Below are positions 1 to 11,609 of a DNA stretch of 64,000 nucleotides, one piece after another; position 1 is the first letter of the stretch, and every line of letters begins with the position of its first letter. Under the pieces are notes generated by a model. It was not told the origin of the DNA. It saw nothing but the letters and a program-made list of their open reading frames with translations, and searched no databases. The position numbers and the translations under genes were made by a program. Source of the DNA: Pseudoscleropodium purum (taxonomy: Eukaryota > Streptophyta > Bryopsida > Hypnales > Brachytheciaceae); assembly GCA_963969395.1 (NCBI GenBank), contig OZ017800.1:11750479-11814478 (forward strand), given 5' to 3'.

Positions 1-1129
1 TTTGTTATATCAAAAAAGTGTTAACTACTCAAACTCCAAGGGCTTTTTCTCATCAAAAAACACTCAAAACTACCACTCCTATTGCAAAGAACAACAAACA
101 TTACAAATTACTTGTGCATATTTAACCGTAAGACCTCGCATACATTATATAAAATTTCAAGCCTTAGGTGGGTCACGTGACTATATGAAAATGTACAATT
201 GCAAAAAAATATCAGCCGAAATTAGCTTACACAAAAACTATCAATGAGAGTTAGCTTGTATGTCTTGTAAAATTTTTTATCAAAATTTTATTTTTTATTA
301 TATATACAAATTCTTTTGCTGTATTTGCACAAATACCTGAAGTCAAACGGCCCTCTAGGTAGGGCCCAAACTTCCTCTAATGAGACTAGCATGAGCATGT
401 GTGGAAGATTTTTTTTTAATTTACCTTAAGGAGGTAAGAAAATAAGTTTAAAACATGTTTTGTGACTAGATTATTTAACTTCGAATATTCTTAGCTTAAA
501 ATTTTGGATTTCAAATTTTTTATATTAAATATTGGCTTTCTTAAGAATGTTATATTATCTACTTCCACTTCAATACCATTCTATTCTAATTGAACTCATT
601 GTCTAAGCATCTACATTCCAATTAGTTTATTTGTTGAATTGCAATAAGTAGCAATGAGTGATTATTATAGAAGCTCATATCTGAGAGTATTATATTGGAA
701 TTGTAAATTAATTTGTAAAATTCCATAGTCGAAATTGCCTTTTCCAAGTTTCATAATACCATTTCATTTTTATTCATGTAGGGAAAAATTACATTTAAGG
801 AATAGCTTTGCCTTTTTGTCAAACTAGATGCAACCAAAAATTTACATTCCATTGTTAAAAAAAGTTTTTAAGAAATAAAAAAGTTCTCTCCATACTTTTA
901 TAATCTTCTTCTTCAAATTTTGATGGTGAACAATCTAAATTTCCCTCTTATAAATGGTGCACATTTCTATATAGAATTTTGGAAAACTATTTGTCTTTTT
1001 TGTGAAGTTACAAGAACCCCCAATTGATTTTGTAGCATTTTGATAGTTTTTATGCTTTGGGGAGGACTACTATAAAAATTAGGATTTAAAAATATATATT
1101 TAAATATATTGCCAATGTAAACACCTTTG
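1..1129. other. AT-rich intergenic DNA, no gene seen
   Basis: The stretch is strongly AT-rich. The reading frames in it are short and resemble no family I know. I see no RNA gene or structured repeat. Confidence 0.6.
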
Positions 1130-1730
1130 AGAAAAAGGCACCTTAGGAAGGAAAAACATATAAAAATTTTCTAAATAGAAAAACTATAAAAGTGCAAAAT
1201 TTGTAGAAAATAGGTATTTTGATGTTTTGATTTGTAAGAAATAGAATACACACACACACACACACACACTCAAAGAAAAAAAAAATCCATTTATGAAGAC
1301 TTGATGATGATGAAATTTTAGTGAAAAAATACTCCTAAAACCATCTTCAATGTTCAAAAGTGAGTGCACAAGGGAGTCCTATTTATACAAATGTGGAGGA
1401 TATAAATAATATATTTTAAAACGTCCTTTGGTAGGAATATGTTCACCTATGGTGGAAATAGACTATAGAAATTTCAACTATAGATCTTTAATTTTGGATG
1501 CTATCCAATATTAAAAATAGTAAATTTCAAAGCATGAAAAATTAGCAAAATTTATTTTTAAATACAAAATATTTTTTTAAATACATAAATATTTTAAATA
1601 CAAAATCTTTAATATCTTAAAGATAAAGGATATAATAACAATGGAAACATCAATTTCCAATATTAATTTCAATTTCATCGGGTTTATGCTTCAAAAGTTA
1701 TAGTGCATAACAAGTTTGTTATGCTACATG
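1130..1730 (+). repeat. Monomeric copy of a dispersed AT-rich repeat
   Basis: From the 'aaaaccatcttcaatgtt' block near 1337 onward this stretch aligns by eye with the right arm of the foldback at 19382-19893. Shared landmarks in the same order are a 'caagggag.tctat' block, 'tggtaggaa.atgtt', 'atagaaatttcaact', and 'caaaagttatag' near the end. The copy is diverged by many substitutions and small indels. It also contains a (CA)n run at 1248-1269. Its class cannot be assigned because no coding capacity or clear termini are visible. Confidence 0.6.
1248..1269. repeat. (CA)n microsatellite
   Basis: An uninterrupted run of about eleven CA units inside the AT-rich dispersed repeat. Confidence 0.95.
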
Positions 1731-3725
1731 TGAAGCAAGAAAAAGGATTGTTGGATGATTGTAAGAAAACTTGTTCATTTTGTTGTATTTTCACAATATT
1801 CATGTTTAATTTTTGGGAGTACTTCATTTTTTTTTTAATTTAAAAAATATGGCCAATTTATAGACCTTTAAGAAGATTGTATCCTAAGATGATAAAGTAT
1901 AGAAAAATTCTCTAAGTAGAGGAAATGGAAATGTACAAAATATAAAAATTTTGATGTTTTAAATTTTACAAAATAGGAAAAAAATTAAAATTAAAAAAAA
2001 TTGGCCATTTGTAACAACTCTGTAGAGATGGTTATTCACCAAAAGAACCACCAAAATAATATTTTACATGTTTCAAAATACAAGTAGAAAGACACTCACT
2101 TTGTGGACTTCTATACATCAACATACAATTAATTATTTTTTGAATTCTTCTAGCTAGTTTGTGCAAATTTGCTAAAAGACCATCCCCTCTAAAATTTGGT
2201 TCCAAATTCATATTTTGAAGTACTAAATAGTACTATCTCCCATCCAAATTGGCAAGCGTGACCAAAATTGAGGGCTATTTTTAGACAATAAAATATTTCT
2301 GAAAAATGAAAGAGAATTATCTAAGGTGTATAATAGTCATTAATACTTTTGAGAAAAAATTAGATTTTTAGAGTATATTTTGTATTTGGTATGATTTTTT
2401 TCACTTATTATTTTAAAATTCACAATAATTTCAACTTTTCACACAATAATCTGCAATTTTTATGAATTTTGGAAGGCATATAATTATATCTTTAAAAAAT
2501 AAAAATAAATCACATATAGATGCAAAATAGGAGCATATTAAAAGGGGGAGTTTGAAGTTTGAAAAAAATGATTATAGCTAGGCCTCTCTCTATAAAGGAA
2601 AAGAGAGTCATTCCTTTCCAACAAAGTCTTCATTTAGATGTGTGTAAATCCAACATTACTTTTAAGTTCGAGGGGTGCTTCATACTACATCCCAAGTCCC
2701 AACTTTTTAACTCTCATTTAAGGCCAAATTCCAACATTTTTGGGTTGTAAGAAGGTGATTAAAAAATATCAAATGTCGAACTTGAGACTTTATAGTATAG
2801 AGGCTAAAGTCCCAACTATAGTCTCAAAGTTCCAATTCATCTCTTGTATACATTTCACAATAATTAAATGCCCCCCAAATAGATCAAAAGGTTAAAGTCT
2901 CATTTTATAGGCACTTTTAGCATCAAATTTGCTTTAGAAAAATTTGAACGGAACTTCAGTTAATGAAGATGATTTACACTGTATAGTGATTTTTCCTCCT
3001 AATTTTACATTCCAAACAATAGTTGGAACTTGGAGGTAGTGAATTTGTTGTCCACTTGTGCTAAGGCAATGCGAGATCCAAATCCTATGGACTTCGTTAA
3101 TGCCCAAACTCCCCCAATGTGTTGTCTTGTAGACATTTTCAAGTGATGTCATGAGACTTAGGACATAGTTTGAAGTCCAAAGTCCCAATTTTCAGCTCTC
3201 TACCAATCAGATTTTTTTTCCTTCCTCCTCCTCCAAACACATTTTTTTAGGATTTTGTTGGACTTAGGACTTGGAATGTCCTGAACATAGAGTGAAGAGG
3301 CCGTGAGTTCCATGATGCTCCATACTGGGCCGTTCCAACGACGCCAAAATTCTTCCATTTCTTAAAAAAATGAAAAAAAATGAAAAAAAAAATGAAAAAC
3401 TAAAAACCTTGCCACAATGCCACATCGACAAAACTGGAGCTGCCTGCTGGCACCTCCAAAATTAGCATCCGGCATTTACAAGAAGAATTAAATTCAGACC
3501 AGCTTGTTAGTGGCCAGCCAGCCAGGGCCGCGGGCTAAGCGGCAGACGTGCATTAGCGGGCTTCTGGCCAGCATTGATGGACTTGGCGGAGCCCGGTCCC
3601 GGCGAAACACACATCGATCGATCACATCCCCAATCCAGAAATTCAAATTCTACACCACCTCCCAGGTTCTAATTTACTGCAGTGTGAAAAAAACAACTTA
3701 TGACATCATTCTTGTCTTCCTCACT
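1731..3725. other. AT-rich intergenic DNA with decayed repeat fragments
   Basis: Around 1860-2030 there is a second weak echo of the foldback repeat (a 'caaaatagg...aaaattggccattt' block). Phrases of the type 'aaagtcccaa' recur at 2690, 2806 and 3179. No gene is supported; the frames at 2559-2750 and 2934-3188 (minus) look random. Confidence 0.5.
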
Positions 3726-3812
3726 GCCAGGCCGCTGTAATTCTATCCCTTGCATTGCAATGAAATTCCGTTTCACTTGAGCTTAAACTGTGTAAAAAAT
3801 AAAAACAAAAAA
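3726..3812 (+). mobile_element. Truncated LINE-type 3' tail (copy 1 of a tandem pair)
   Basis: Reads 'gccaggccgctgtaatt', then a TTGCAATGAAATTCCGTTTCA core, then an A-rich tail. The same order occurs at the 3' end of the LINE at 35.3 kb (a 'gcaggttgtaatt' block, then TTGCAATGAAATCATGTTTCATTTG, then poly-A). It is therefore probably a severely 5'-truncated LINE insertion, or a SINE with a LINE-derived tail. A second copy follows about 126 bp downstream with the same upstream word 'cttgtcttcc', so the pair looks like a local tandem duplication. Confidence 0.65.
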
Positions 3813-3851
3813 CTCACGGAACTCACGGAACTCACGCCATCTTGTCTTCCT

Positions 3852-3922
3852 GCCAGGCCGTTGTAATTTTAATCCTTGCAATGAAATTCCGTTTCAGTGT
3901 GTCAAAAAACAAAAACAAAAAA
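3852..3922 (+). mobile_element. Truncated LINE-type 3' tail (copy 2 of a tandem pair)
   Basis: Repeats the tail at 3726-3812: 'gccaggccgttgtaatt', the ATGAAATTCCGTTTCA core, then an A/C-rich tail. The shared flank 'cttgtcttcc' upstream of both copies argues for duplication in place, not two insertions. Confidence 0.65.
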
Positions 3923-6800
3923 TCTCGGCACTTCACTGTATCAGTCCCGAGGAGTTCGATCACATGCACTCCTGCCTGGGCAGCAATGCTTCAGTTCGAT
4001 CACACTCCTGCCTGGGTTCCAGTTCACATTCTTGCTGTGGTTTCCGGTTTCCGGTTTCCCCTTCGGTTCCTGCACTTCATGCGTCAGCGTGCAGGCCAGG
4101 CATTTATTATTCACTGGCCTCCAAGAGGAACCCGGAAACCACAGCAGAAATGTGGCGACCGGCCAGAATAGCGACCCTCCGCTAAACTGGCCGAAGTCCG
4201 CTCGAAGTCCGCTCTCAACGCGGCTCCGTTTTGGACAAGAATTCATTAGCCAGGGTTGCCAGGGTTTGCCAGGCCACTAAGATGCAGTCCCTCTCCCACA
4301 TTTAGGGGGCCAGCCCGTGCGCTTGGATGGTAGCACTAGCCAACTTATTAATTAACTTCGCCTTTTTAGAATTGCAAGTTTAGCAAGCCGGCCTCGATCG
4401 GCTTCAGTTCAGTTCACCTTGCCTGCCTGCATGGCTGCGGAGAGCGGCTTCGCTCTTCAATGCCGCTGCTCTTCAACTGCGCATTTTAACTTTTACTTGA
4501 ACTGAGGAAAATTTAGCGACTGAATGAGGAGTTTTTTTAGCTTCGAATTAGGTTAAAGTTTAATTGGGTGTTTGAAGCTAAACAAGGATGATGTTCGGTT
4601 GAGAGCATGGCCATGATCGATCAAGCCCCAACTGAAGATCGACTGCACCTTTACTTCGGTGTGTCAGGGTAGTGGAGAAAAGCTGAAAGTTGCAGATTAA
4701 TTTAGGTTCAGTTTTGGTTAGTGAAAGTTGTGACTTTTGAGGCTTTTATTTTGGGTCGAATAATGGGAGATTGCTTTATTTGGAATTGTAGTAGCATGCT
4801 TTAAAAGCTGTGAGTATATATCAGTGTTCAAGAAAAAGAAGAGCTGTGAGCATTCGCCGGTTCCTTGCATGTAGTGGAAGCGCAAACTTGCTAATAAGCC
4901 CCTAACACCAAGTGCTCTTCTTTGTGTAGCTTTGATTTTTCAAGGATTTCTTCAAATTGTAGCTTTTCTTAGCTTCCATAGTAGATGCTAAATATATTTT
5001 GTATACTAAAGTTGGACAAAAATCTTGATCTTTTTTCATCCATTTGATTAATAGTTATTAGAAACATGATATATTTAGATTAAAGAAATGACCCACACTT
5101 CAAATATGCCACATTTAATTACTTTTGGACTATTCAATGAATTTTAGACAATATATCATGGGATATCTTGATGTGAACATCAAAGGTTCTCATGATGTTT
5201 GCATAAATCTCTAGATATTTGTATGGATCTTTAGATGTTTTGTATTGATCTCTTAAAATTTTGTATAGATCTTCCAATGTTTTGCATTGTCTCTCGATGA
5301 TCATTTTTTTTTCTTTTGATGACTATTATAAATTCTGAACTATTAAAAGTTCAAAAGTAATGAAATGTGGCATAAATTTTTAATTAGTCTAACTAATCAT
5401 ATGGATTTTTGTATAGGTAATTTCTTTAGTCTATGCATACAATGCTTCTACTTGTATATAAATAACTTTCATTTAGGTTGAATCCATACTCATTAATTTT
5501 GATTTTAAGTTGATTTTGACTGCATGCATTCGATTCTGACTGCATAATGGTACGAAAAGTAGCCAACCCTCCACCCTAAAGTTTTGTAGCAAATTAAAAC
5601 GCTCCCAAAGTTACCCCTTGAATCGGTACATCCCATGACTTACCCCTCCTCCCCACCCCCATCCCCAACCCAACCCAACCCCAAATTTATTGCTTAGTGT
5701 CACCCCATTGCCAAGCATTGGTTGGTGATGCTAACTTTGGGAAAAGAAGGGTTTCAATCATGTAAACGGTCCATCCAATGTGAGATCGAGGCCGCACCTG
5801 TAATGTCCATCAATCGGGGTGGAACAATCAATCGACAGGGAGCCAATCCCAATCCCAACCCAAGTTTGAATGGTTCCTCCTTCCGGCCTGGCTTACACAT
5901 CGTTTCATGGATTCACGAATCTGGAATATTATTGATGAGTAACATGGCAATCAGTGGTGCTGGAACTTTGCATTGGGGAAGCAATCAGTCGGGGGATAAA
6001 ACCGGTAATTCCACCAATCGCAGCAGGATTTCAAGCCGCTCGTGTGAATGAATCAGTGCGATTCTCCGGAGGAGTAGCTGGGTCGCCACATATGCAGCAA
6101 TTGCAATTACAGTTTCGTACAGTGACCGCTGTAAACTTGAATCCATACAGGCAGTTACTTACTGTAGGATGACGGACTGTGTGCCTTGCTTTTGAATGGG
6201 ATTTTTAAGTTTGCGTTACGCACAATGTGGCGCAGAGGTCGGATATATAGAAGCCAGCCTCAGAATATGTACGTAGTGGAATCTTCACGGCTGGAAGATG
6301 CTCAGTGTTGGCAGGTTTTCTCCAAGCAGACAAGCACCTCACTAGTTACTAGTATAGAAAATGAGGTGTATTAGGCATTGGTGACATAACATGAAGCTTA
6401 CAATCTTTTACTTCATAAAGTCAAGCCTTCAAAGAACCATTCAAAGTTAAATTTCTCTTCCATTAAGTTTTAATCGTACACGCTAATCCGTAGGTCCTAA
6501 TTACCTAACTATCGCAGGGTATTACGAAAGAGAAGAATTTCTTGAAGGACCATGAATTGGCACTGTAATTACATTATGCCTTGTGCTACGCAACAGAAAA
6601 TTTACCTCGTGTTCCCAAACAAAACAGTCTCCCGGAACCTCTGCCCCAGTCTATTTTTAGTACCAGGCGCTATGTAACTAGCATCCAGCAATAACAGATT
6701 TCATGAGCCAAAATAAAAAATAAAAAGAAAGAAGAGGCCTCCTACTCTAGGCTAGTTCCACTGTACACAGATGGTCTGGTTGCATAAAAGGCGACAATCC
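3923..6800. other. Intergenic DNA upstream of CFL1-like gene A
   Basis: The part at 3.9-4.5 kb is less AT-rich and opens frames on both strands (about 100-127 aa), but these overlap one another and look like nothing known. Frames at 5722-6374 are similarly unconvincing. The segment probably includes the distal promoter of gene A. I see no core promoter element that I would defend. Confidence 0.45.
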
Positions 6801-7161
6801 TGTTGACTAGGACTTCCAGTTTCCTCGTGTCGCAACATCCACTCACTCCTCCGCTAATCGCGAACATCTACCCCTTTCCTAGATACTCCAGATCCACGAC
6901 CTTTAGATTCCAGCTACCCCGGTCTATTAGAGCGCGTCGATCGTCGATGGCGCCCATTTGGAGCAGCGAAACGATCAGTGCGTGTCGAAGAAGCTCGCCT
7001 GCTGCACCTTGTTGCATGCTAGTCTGACTTGCTTGTCTGACTTGCTAGTAAGAGTTTTCGCAATTAGAAACAGCAGTACCTTCAGTTTCCTGCAACCGCT
7101 TTTTCGATCACTGAAGTCTCAAGCTATCGATCAGAGCAGACTCCAGTGGATCGGAATTGGA

Positions 7162-9392
7162 ATGGGCATCATGGTGCGTAACAGAGCGCAATATCACGAG
7201 TCTGGATTGATGGAAGTGCAGAGAGTACGCGGAGCTTCACAGTCCTGTTTCGACGGCCGGGAGGAGCTTATGCAGGCCGAGCCGCGGCTCCCTTCCGGCT
7301 GGGAGAAGTGTTTAGATCTTAAGGTAGTGCTAGCTAGTTTTTTCCTAGTGAAAATCTCTCAGCTCTGAACTACTGATTGTTGCTACGCATCCGTACACTG
7401 ATTTCACCTTGTTGTTGCACCGATCCTAACAGGTAGCTCTTCCACACTAAAGATATCAGTTTGTGATGAGTTTCTGTGGAGAGTTTTCACGGTCAGAGTT
7501 CTCGAAATAGCGGTTTCCAAACCGTTTAGATTGGCCTATTGTTGCTTGGAGCTAAGATTGGTACAGATCTGAGATTTTAGTGGTTACAGTGGTTTCAGTG
7601 GGCGACAGAAACTGTGCCGAAATCCATCATGTCAGCGATTATGTGGTTTGTGTTATGAGTCAGGGTATCGTTTCTAATTGAGTGCGTTTGTTTCTTTATT
7701 GTGGTGTTGCAGTCTGGTTTGATTTACTTCAAGGACTGGAACTCGGGCACCCTGACTTACCGTGACCCCCGCCACCAATCAGTCCCTCAATCCACTCAAC
7801 GGATTGGCCTTTTATCGATCTCTCTCTCCCCGGAGCAATTCCTCCAAGCTACAACCCAAGACGCCGTCACCACGAAGCGTAAATCCAGTGAGCCAAGTAC
7901 TACCCCAGCGGAAGACCAGTCTCTGGAGCTTTCACTGAATCTGCCCGGAACTCCGAGACCCGGCACCAGCCAAGATGGAAGCGTGTGCACCATGGAGAAG
8001 GTTCGAAGCGCCTTGCAACGGACGCAGTGGCTATACCGCGGTAGCAGTGCTTGCACTCCCCTAGTGCAGACGAGCAGCCTCCGTTCTAGTGATCCCTCTG
8101 TAACGCTCTCCCTCTTGTCGTCCTCGAATTCTCAGTATTTACGTCGAGACTCCGGGCCGAAATCTGAATCTGCTGCGACGTCGCCATGCTCTTCGGACGG
8201 GTTTACGTCGCCCTCTGTTATGAGCTTCCAAGGTATTACTCGCTTTCAGACTCATCGACCTTTCTGAAATTTCCTACTGGCCTTACGGTGGCCGCTTTGG
8301 TTACTCTACATCTTCTTCCGGATTTTGGGGTTCTCACCGGAATGAGAACGTTTTAATTCTAGTATTAGTTATGTCGGCACTGAAGTTGTGACATTCAAGT
8401 GTACTGAGGTTTGGTAACGCTTACCCGAAGCTCTAATAAGTAGGAGTCCTATCGATCTTCGATTTCAGTGGGAAAACTGAAACTGTGGACACACGTAGAA
8501 TCGGAAACCTCCGCTGCAGAATGTCCCTAGCTAGTAGAAACATCCCCATGTAGGTGCCTGTGTATACTGCATGGGAGATCCCCGAGTCTTCATAGATAAT
8601 TCCCCTGAAACTGCGCCAATTTCACTGATATCCAGAATGTGAGTGAACGGCATTCAAGTATGTTCGTTCTTTCAGTTCAGCGTGAACGTTTTCTAAACAG
8701 CTTTGTAACTACATCTGAGAACTTGCAGACTCAATTGCAGCTCTAAAACATAAGATCTTAGAAAAGAACAGAGAAATCTGCAAAATTAGTTTTTCAAAAA
8801 GCAGTTCATAAACTCGACTAGGTGCACATGACTGTAGTTGATCGACAACTTCCAGTCAGACTTTTGGATTTAGATAATCATCTTCGTTCACAATTATTTT
8901 GATGCGACAGCTTCTATTCTGACTTTTGGTTCTAGATAATCACCATCTTCACAAACATTTTGACGCGACAGTTTCCAGCCAAGCTTTTGCTTCTAGATAA
9001 TCATCTTCTTACAAATATTTTGGTGCGACAATTGATTCTGGATAATTTTGGTTCTGGATAATCATCTTCTTGCAAATGTTCTGAATCAAAGTTTTTTATG
9101 TTTTTTTTTCCTGCTTTCAGGAGATGATGAGGAAGTCCAACAGCCCGGTGACTGCCGAGACTCTCAGGGAGCCAAGACCCAGATTGAATCCGGGCCCAGC
9201 GCTTCCGGATCTTCCTCTCCAGTGATGGTGACAGTAGGTTGCAAGAGCTGCCTCATGTATGTGATGCTGTCGAAGTCCCACCCCAGTTGCCCCAAGTGCG
9301 GCAACACCGACGTGCTTCTGGAGCTTCCAGTTCCTTTGATGAAGAGACGGCGCCTGACACCAGTCGAAGCTCCAGCTTCACAAACAAAATAA
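7162..9392 (+). CDS. CFL1-like WW-domain protein, gene A
   Basis: Model: join(7162..7323, 7713..8232, 9121..9392), 317 aa. Introns are GT-AG; intron 1 (389 bp) is phase 0 and intron 2 (888 bp) is phase 1. A WW domain lies at residues 43-74: LPSGWEK starts it, Trp47 is present, the second-Trp position is Tyr70, and DPR follows at 72-74. Then come an LELSLNL EAR-like motif (125-131), a VCTMEKV motif (145-151), a Ser-rich segment, a C-X2-C-X12-C-X2-C module (Cys268, 271, 284, 287) around CLMYVML, and a basic KRRR patch (302-305). This order matches the plant CURLY FLAG LEAF 1 family. Rice CFL1 and its Arabidopsis relative are reported to affect cuticle development by acting on HD-ZIP IV regulators; a nuclear co-repressor role here is inference. 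The frame is open upstream to 6958; I chose Met 7162 (next Met 7171) because upstream residues look non-family, so the start is uncertain. Intron-1 retention would truncate the protein inside the WW domain. Confidence 0.87.
7324..7712 (+). other. Intron 1 of gene A (phase 0, splits the WW domain)
   Basis: The donor is AAG|GTAGTG and the acceptor TTGCAG|TCTGG. Removing it joins GWEKCLDLK to SGLIYF, giving a continuous WW domain. Gene B has an intron at the same residue and phase. Confidence 0.88.
8233..9120 (+). other. Intron 2 of gene A (phase 1)
   Basis: The donor is CCAAG|GTATTA and the acceptor is a pyrimidine-rich TGCTTTCAG|GAGATG. The first exon bases form a CAGGAG (NAGNAG) tandem acceptor, so one Gly/Asp residue could be included or skipped without changing frame. 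The intron carries a four-unit minisatellite at its 3' end. Confidence 0.8.
8840..9081 (+). repeat. About 61-bp minisatellite, 4 units, in intron 2 of gene A
   Basis: Four consecutive units carry 'gcgaca' (first copy 'tcgaca'), then 'ttttg..tctagataatca' and 'tcttc.tacaaatatttt'. The 'tagataatca' / 'tggataatca' word starts near 8871, 8932, 8993 and 9054, a period of 60-62 bp. The array ends about 40 bp before the acceptor. Confidence 0.85.
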
Positions 9393-11600
9393 ACAATTGA
9401 ATAACATGCATTTTTCCCGTTTTTGGTTACGAAGGAACTGGAATCCTATGATTGGCGTTAATCAGTAGCAGACCATTTGAATTCCAACTCTAGCTAGCTA
9501 GATCATCGTCAATGGAGTTTGTGGTTTGATTGCTGGAACGTGACAAAAACAAAAGAGTCCCTGTTTCTGATTTTGTATAATATTAGGCTAGCTCGTCGAT
9601 CTGACTTTTAAAAGTTCAAACTAGTACGTAGTCAACACTGTAATGAATTAGTGATTCTCTTTCTGTGTATGTTGGTGGGTGGGTCAGTGCAGAGAGATGA
9701 AGATTAGATTATGAGTTGACTTTGGAAGATGCTAAGGTTGTAGGTAAGGTGACAAAAGGTTTCCCTAGATGTTAGGTTGTTACATGGACATTCATATAGA
9801 CTGGACGCGACGACTGTTGAAGCCAGAAGACCAAGTGAAATGAACTCTGTTCACTTTGAACTTTACAAAGCAATTAATCCTCAAGTTGTGAAGATTATAT
9901 TTTATATTCTTTGACATTGTTCTTGAGTCGAGTCTTGGGAGGCATTTATATGTGTGTTCTTGTTCTTGTGCATATGTTTCTGGTGTTAGTCAAAATGACA
10001 AAATTTTAAGAAATTGGCGATTTGTTGGAGACTCAAATCTATAATTCAAGTTTAGCTTTTTAGAGTTCTGTGTTACAATTTTGGTGATGTGAAACACACC
10101 TAACGGATATTTCATTAAAATGGCGGTATTCCACAAACTTGGCACTTTGGGGCACTTTTAGGTTCAGGACGTGCGTTCTAAACTGTATACCTGTCCTGGT
10201 TTTCAAGGTTTCAGGGTCTGAAATCTATACCAGTCGTAGAAAATTAATGGAAAAATGCCAGAAGAATGGCACCATTTTAACGAAATATCTGTTACCTACA
10301 GAACTCAAATTCTCATGGCACGTCAATCGATCTGGGTTCATTCAGCACTCAAATCTGTTTTCCTGTCATACTTCTTACTTCATTCTGGCATGGGATTAGC
10401 TGTTTACGGATTTACAGGAATTATGGATAGTCCGGTTCAGGGATGATGACATATGGATGTATCATCATAACGAAGTAGCTGCAATGATCGTCACTTTCTT
10501 TAAATTAGCGCAATTCTGGTGCCAAATGTCACCAGATTTTGACAATTCTCAAGTCTGGAGGAATTGAAGGGAAGAAAGTGCAGTTATTATTTAGCCAGAT
10601 TTCAACAAGGACTGTTGTTGAATCACCAGAAATTGTGCTGTTGCTACCAAAGTACCAAAACTATTGCACAAAATTCGTAACCGCAACCAACTTCTTAGAG
10701 TTACCACAGCTAAAAACGAAGAATGAAACAAAGAGCGGCCGCATTTGAATTTTACTGTACCAGAATGTACGTCTGTGAACATGTGTTGACATGGTCCTGT
10801 TATGTTTCTGATGTCAGCTTCAACGTCACCATCACGTACAGGCTTGAATGGTCAAGTTCCTTACAGTGGTGTGATTCTGGGTATCACAAATTGTGACGTT
10901 CATACACAAAGCTCTTAAAGTATTCAACATTGCCTTGGATTGTACATGTTTGGATCGTCAATTTCGTGAATTTGGCGAGATTCTAGCACCAGAACTTATG
11001 AACAAATTAAATGTACACAAAGCATCTGAAAACTAGGATAAGTACAGATTAAAGATTCAGGCCTTGCTCTCTCAAAGTGCCGAAGTCATGGATTACCTCC
11101 AAGTTGAATGAAATTGGCGTTTGGTGCATCGATCTTCAGGCAGCGTGGTTGTGATCTCAGGGTCGTGACCTATCCATTAAATACTTTGTTCAGATTTGAG
11201 CTAAAGTCCGTGAATTAGTTCGTTTAGCTACTGTATTTTTAGGACCATTTCTCACTGGGATTACCTTTACTTCGTTGATTGCAACTTGCAAAGTGTAGCC
11301 AGTGAGGCTCTTGTTTCAATCGGCGTCTAATAAAATTTCAGGTTCGAGTGTTTTCCACAATTGCAAGAACTGAATTTGAATGACTGCGCTCTCTGGAATT
11401 GCGGACTCTCCGTCGTCAATTGAATGTTCAGACGTGAATATTTAGTTAAAAAGGAATAGTGGATGAATGTTATTTAATTACATAATGTCATTTTCATAAA
11501 ATTGGCACAATTTTGGAGTCTAATATAGTGACTCAAATCTACAAAAAAAACTCTAAAAGACAGAGAGGTATAGAATGATTAGTGTGTCTAACAATGCATC
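9393..11600. other. 3' flank of gene A and intergenic DNA
   Basis: AATAAA-like words lie right at the stop codon of gene A, and a 'tataatatta' stretch lies near 9576, but no polyadenylation site can be fixed. Frames at 10139-10748 are short and unrecognised. No structured repeat stands out. Confidence 0.45.
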
Positions 11601-11609
11601 CTAGTAAAA

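Noticed and set aside
3842..4280. Overlapping frames of 101-127 codons on both strands
   Set aside because: They overlap one another in several frames and begin inside a LINE tail; a locally higher GC content explains them.
5722..6374. Three frames upstream of gene A
   Set aside because: No known motif, no splice continuity with gene A, and composition typical of non-coding DNA.
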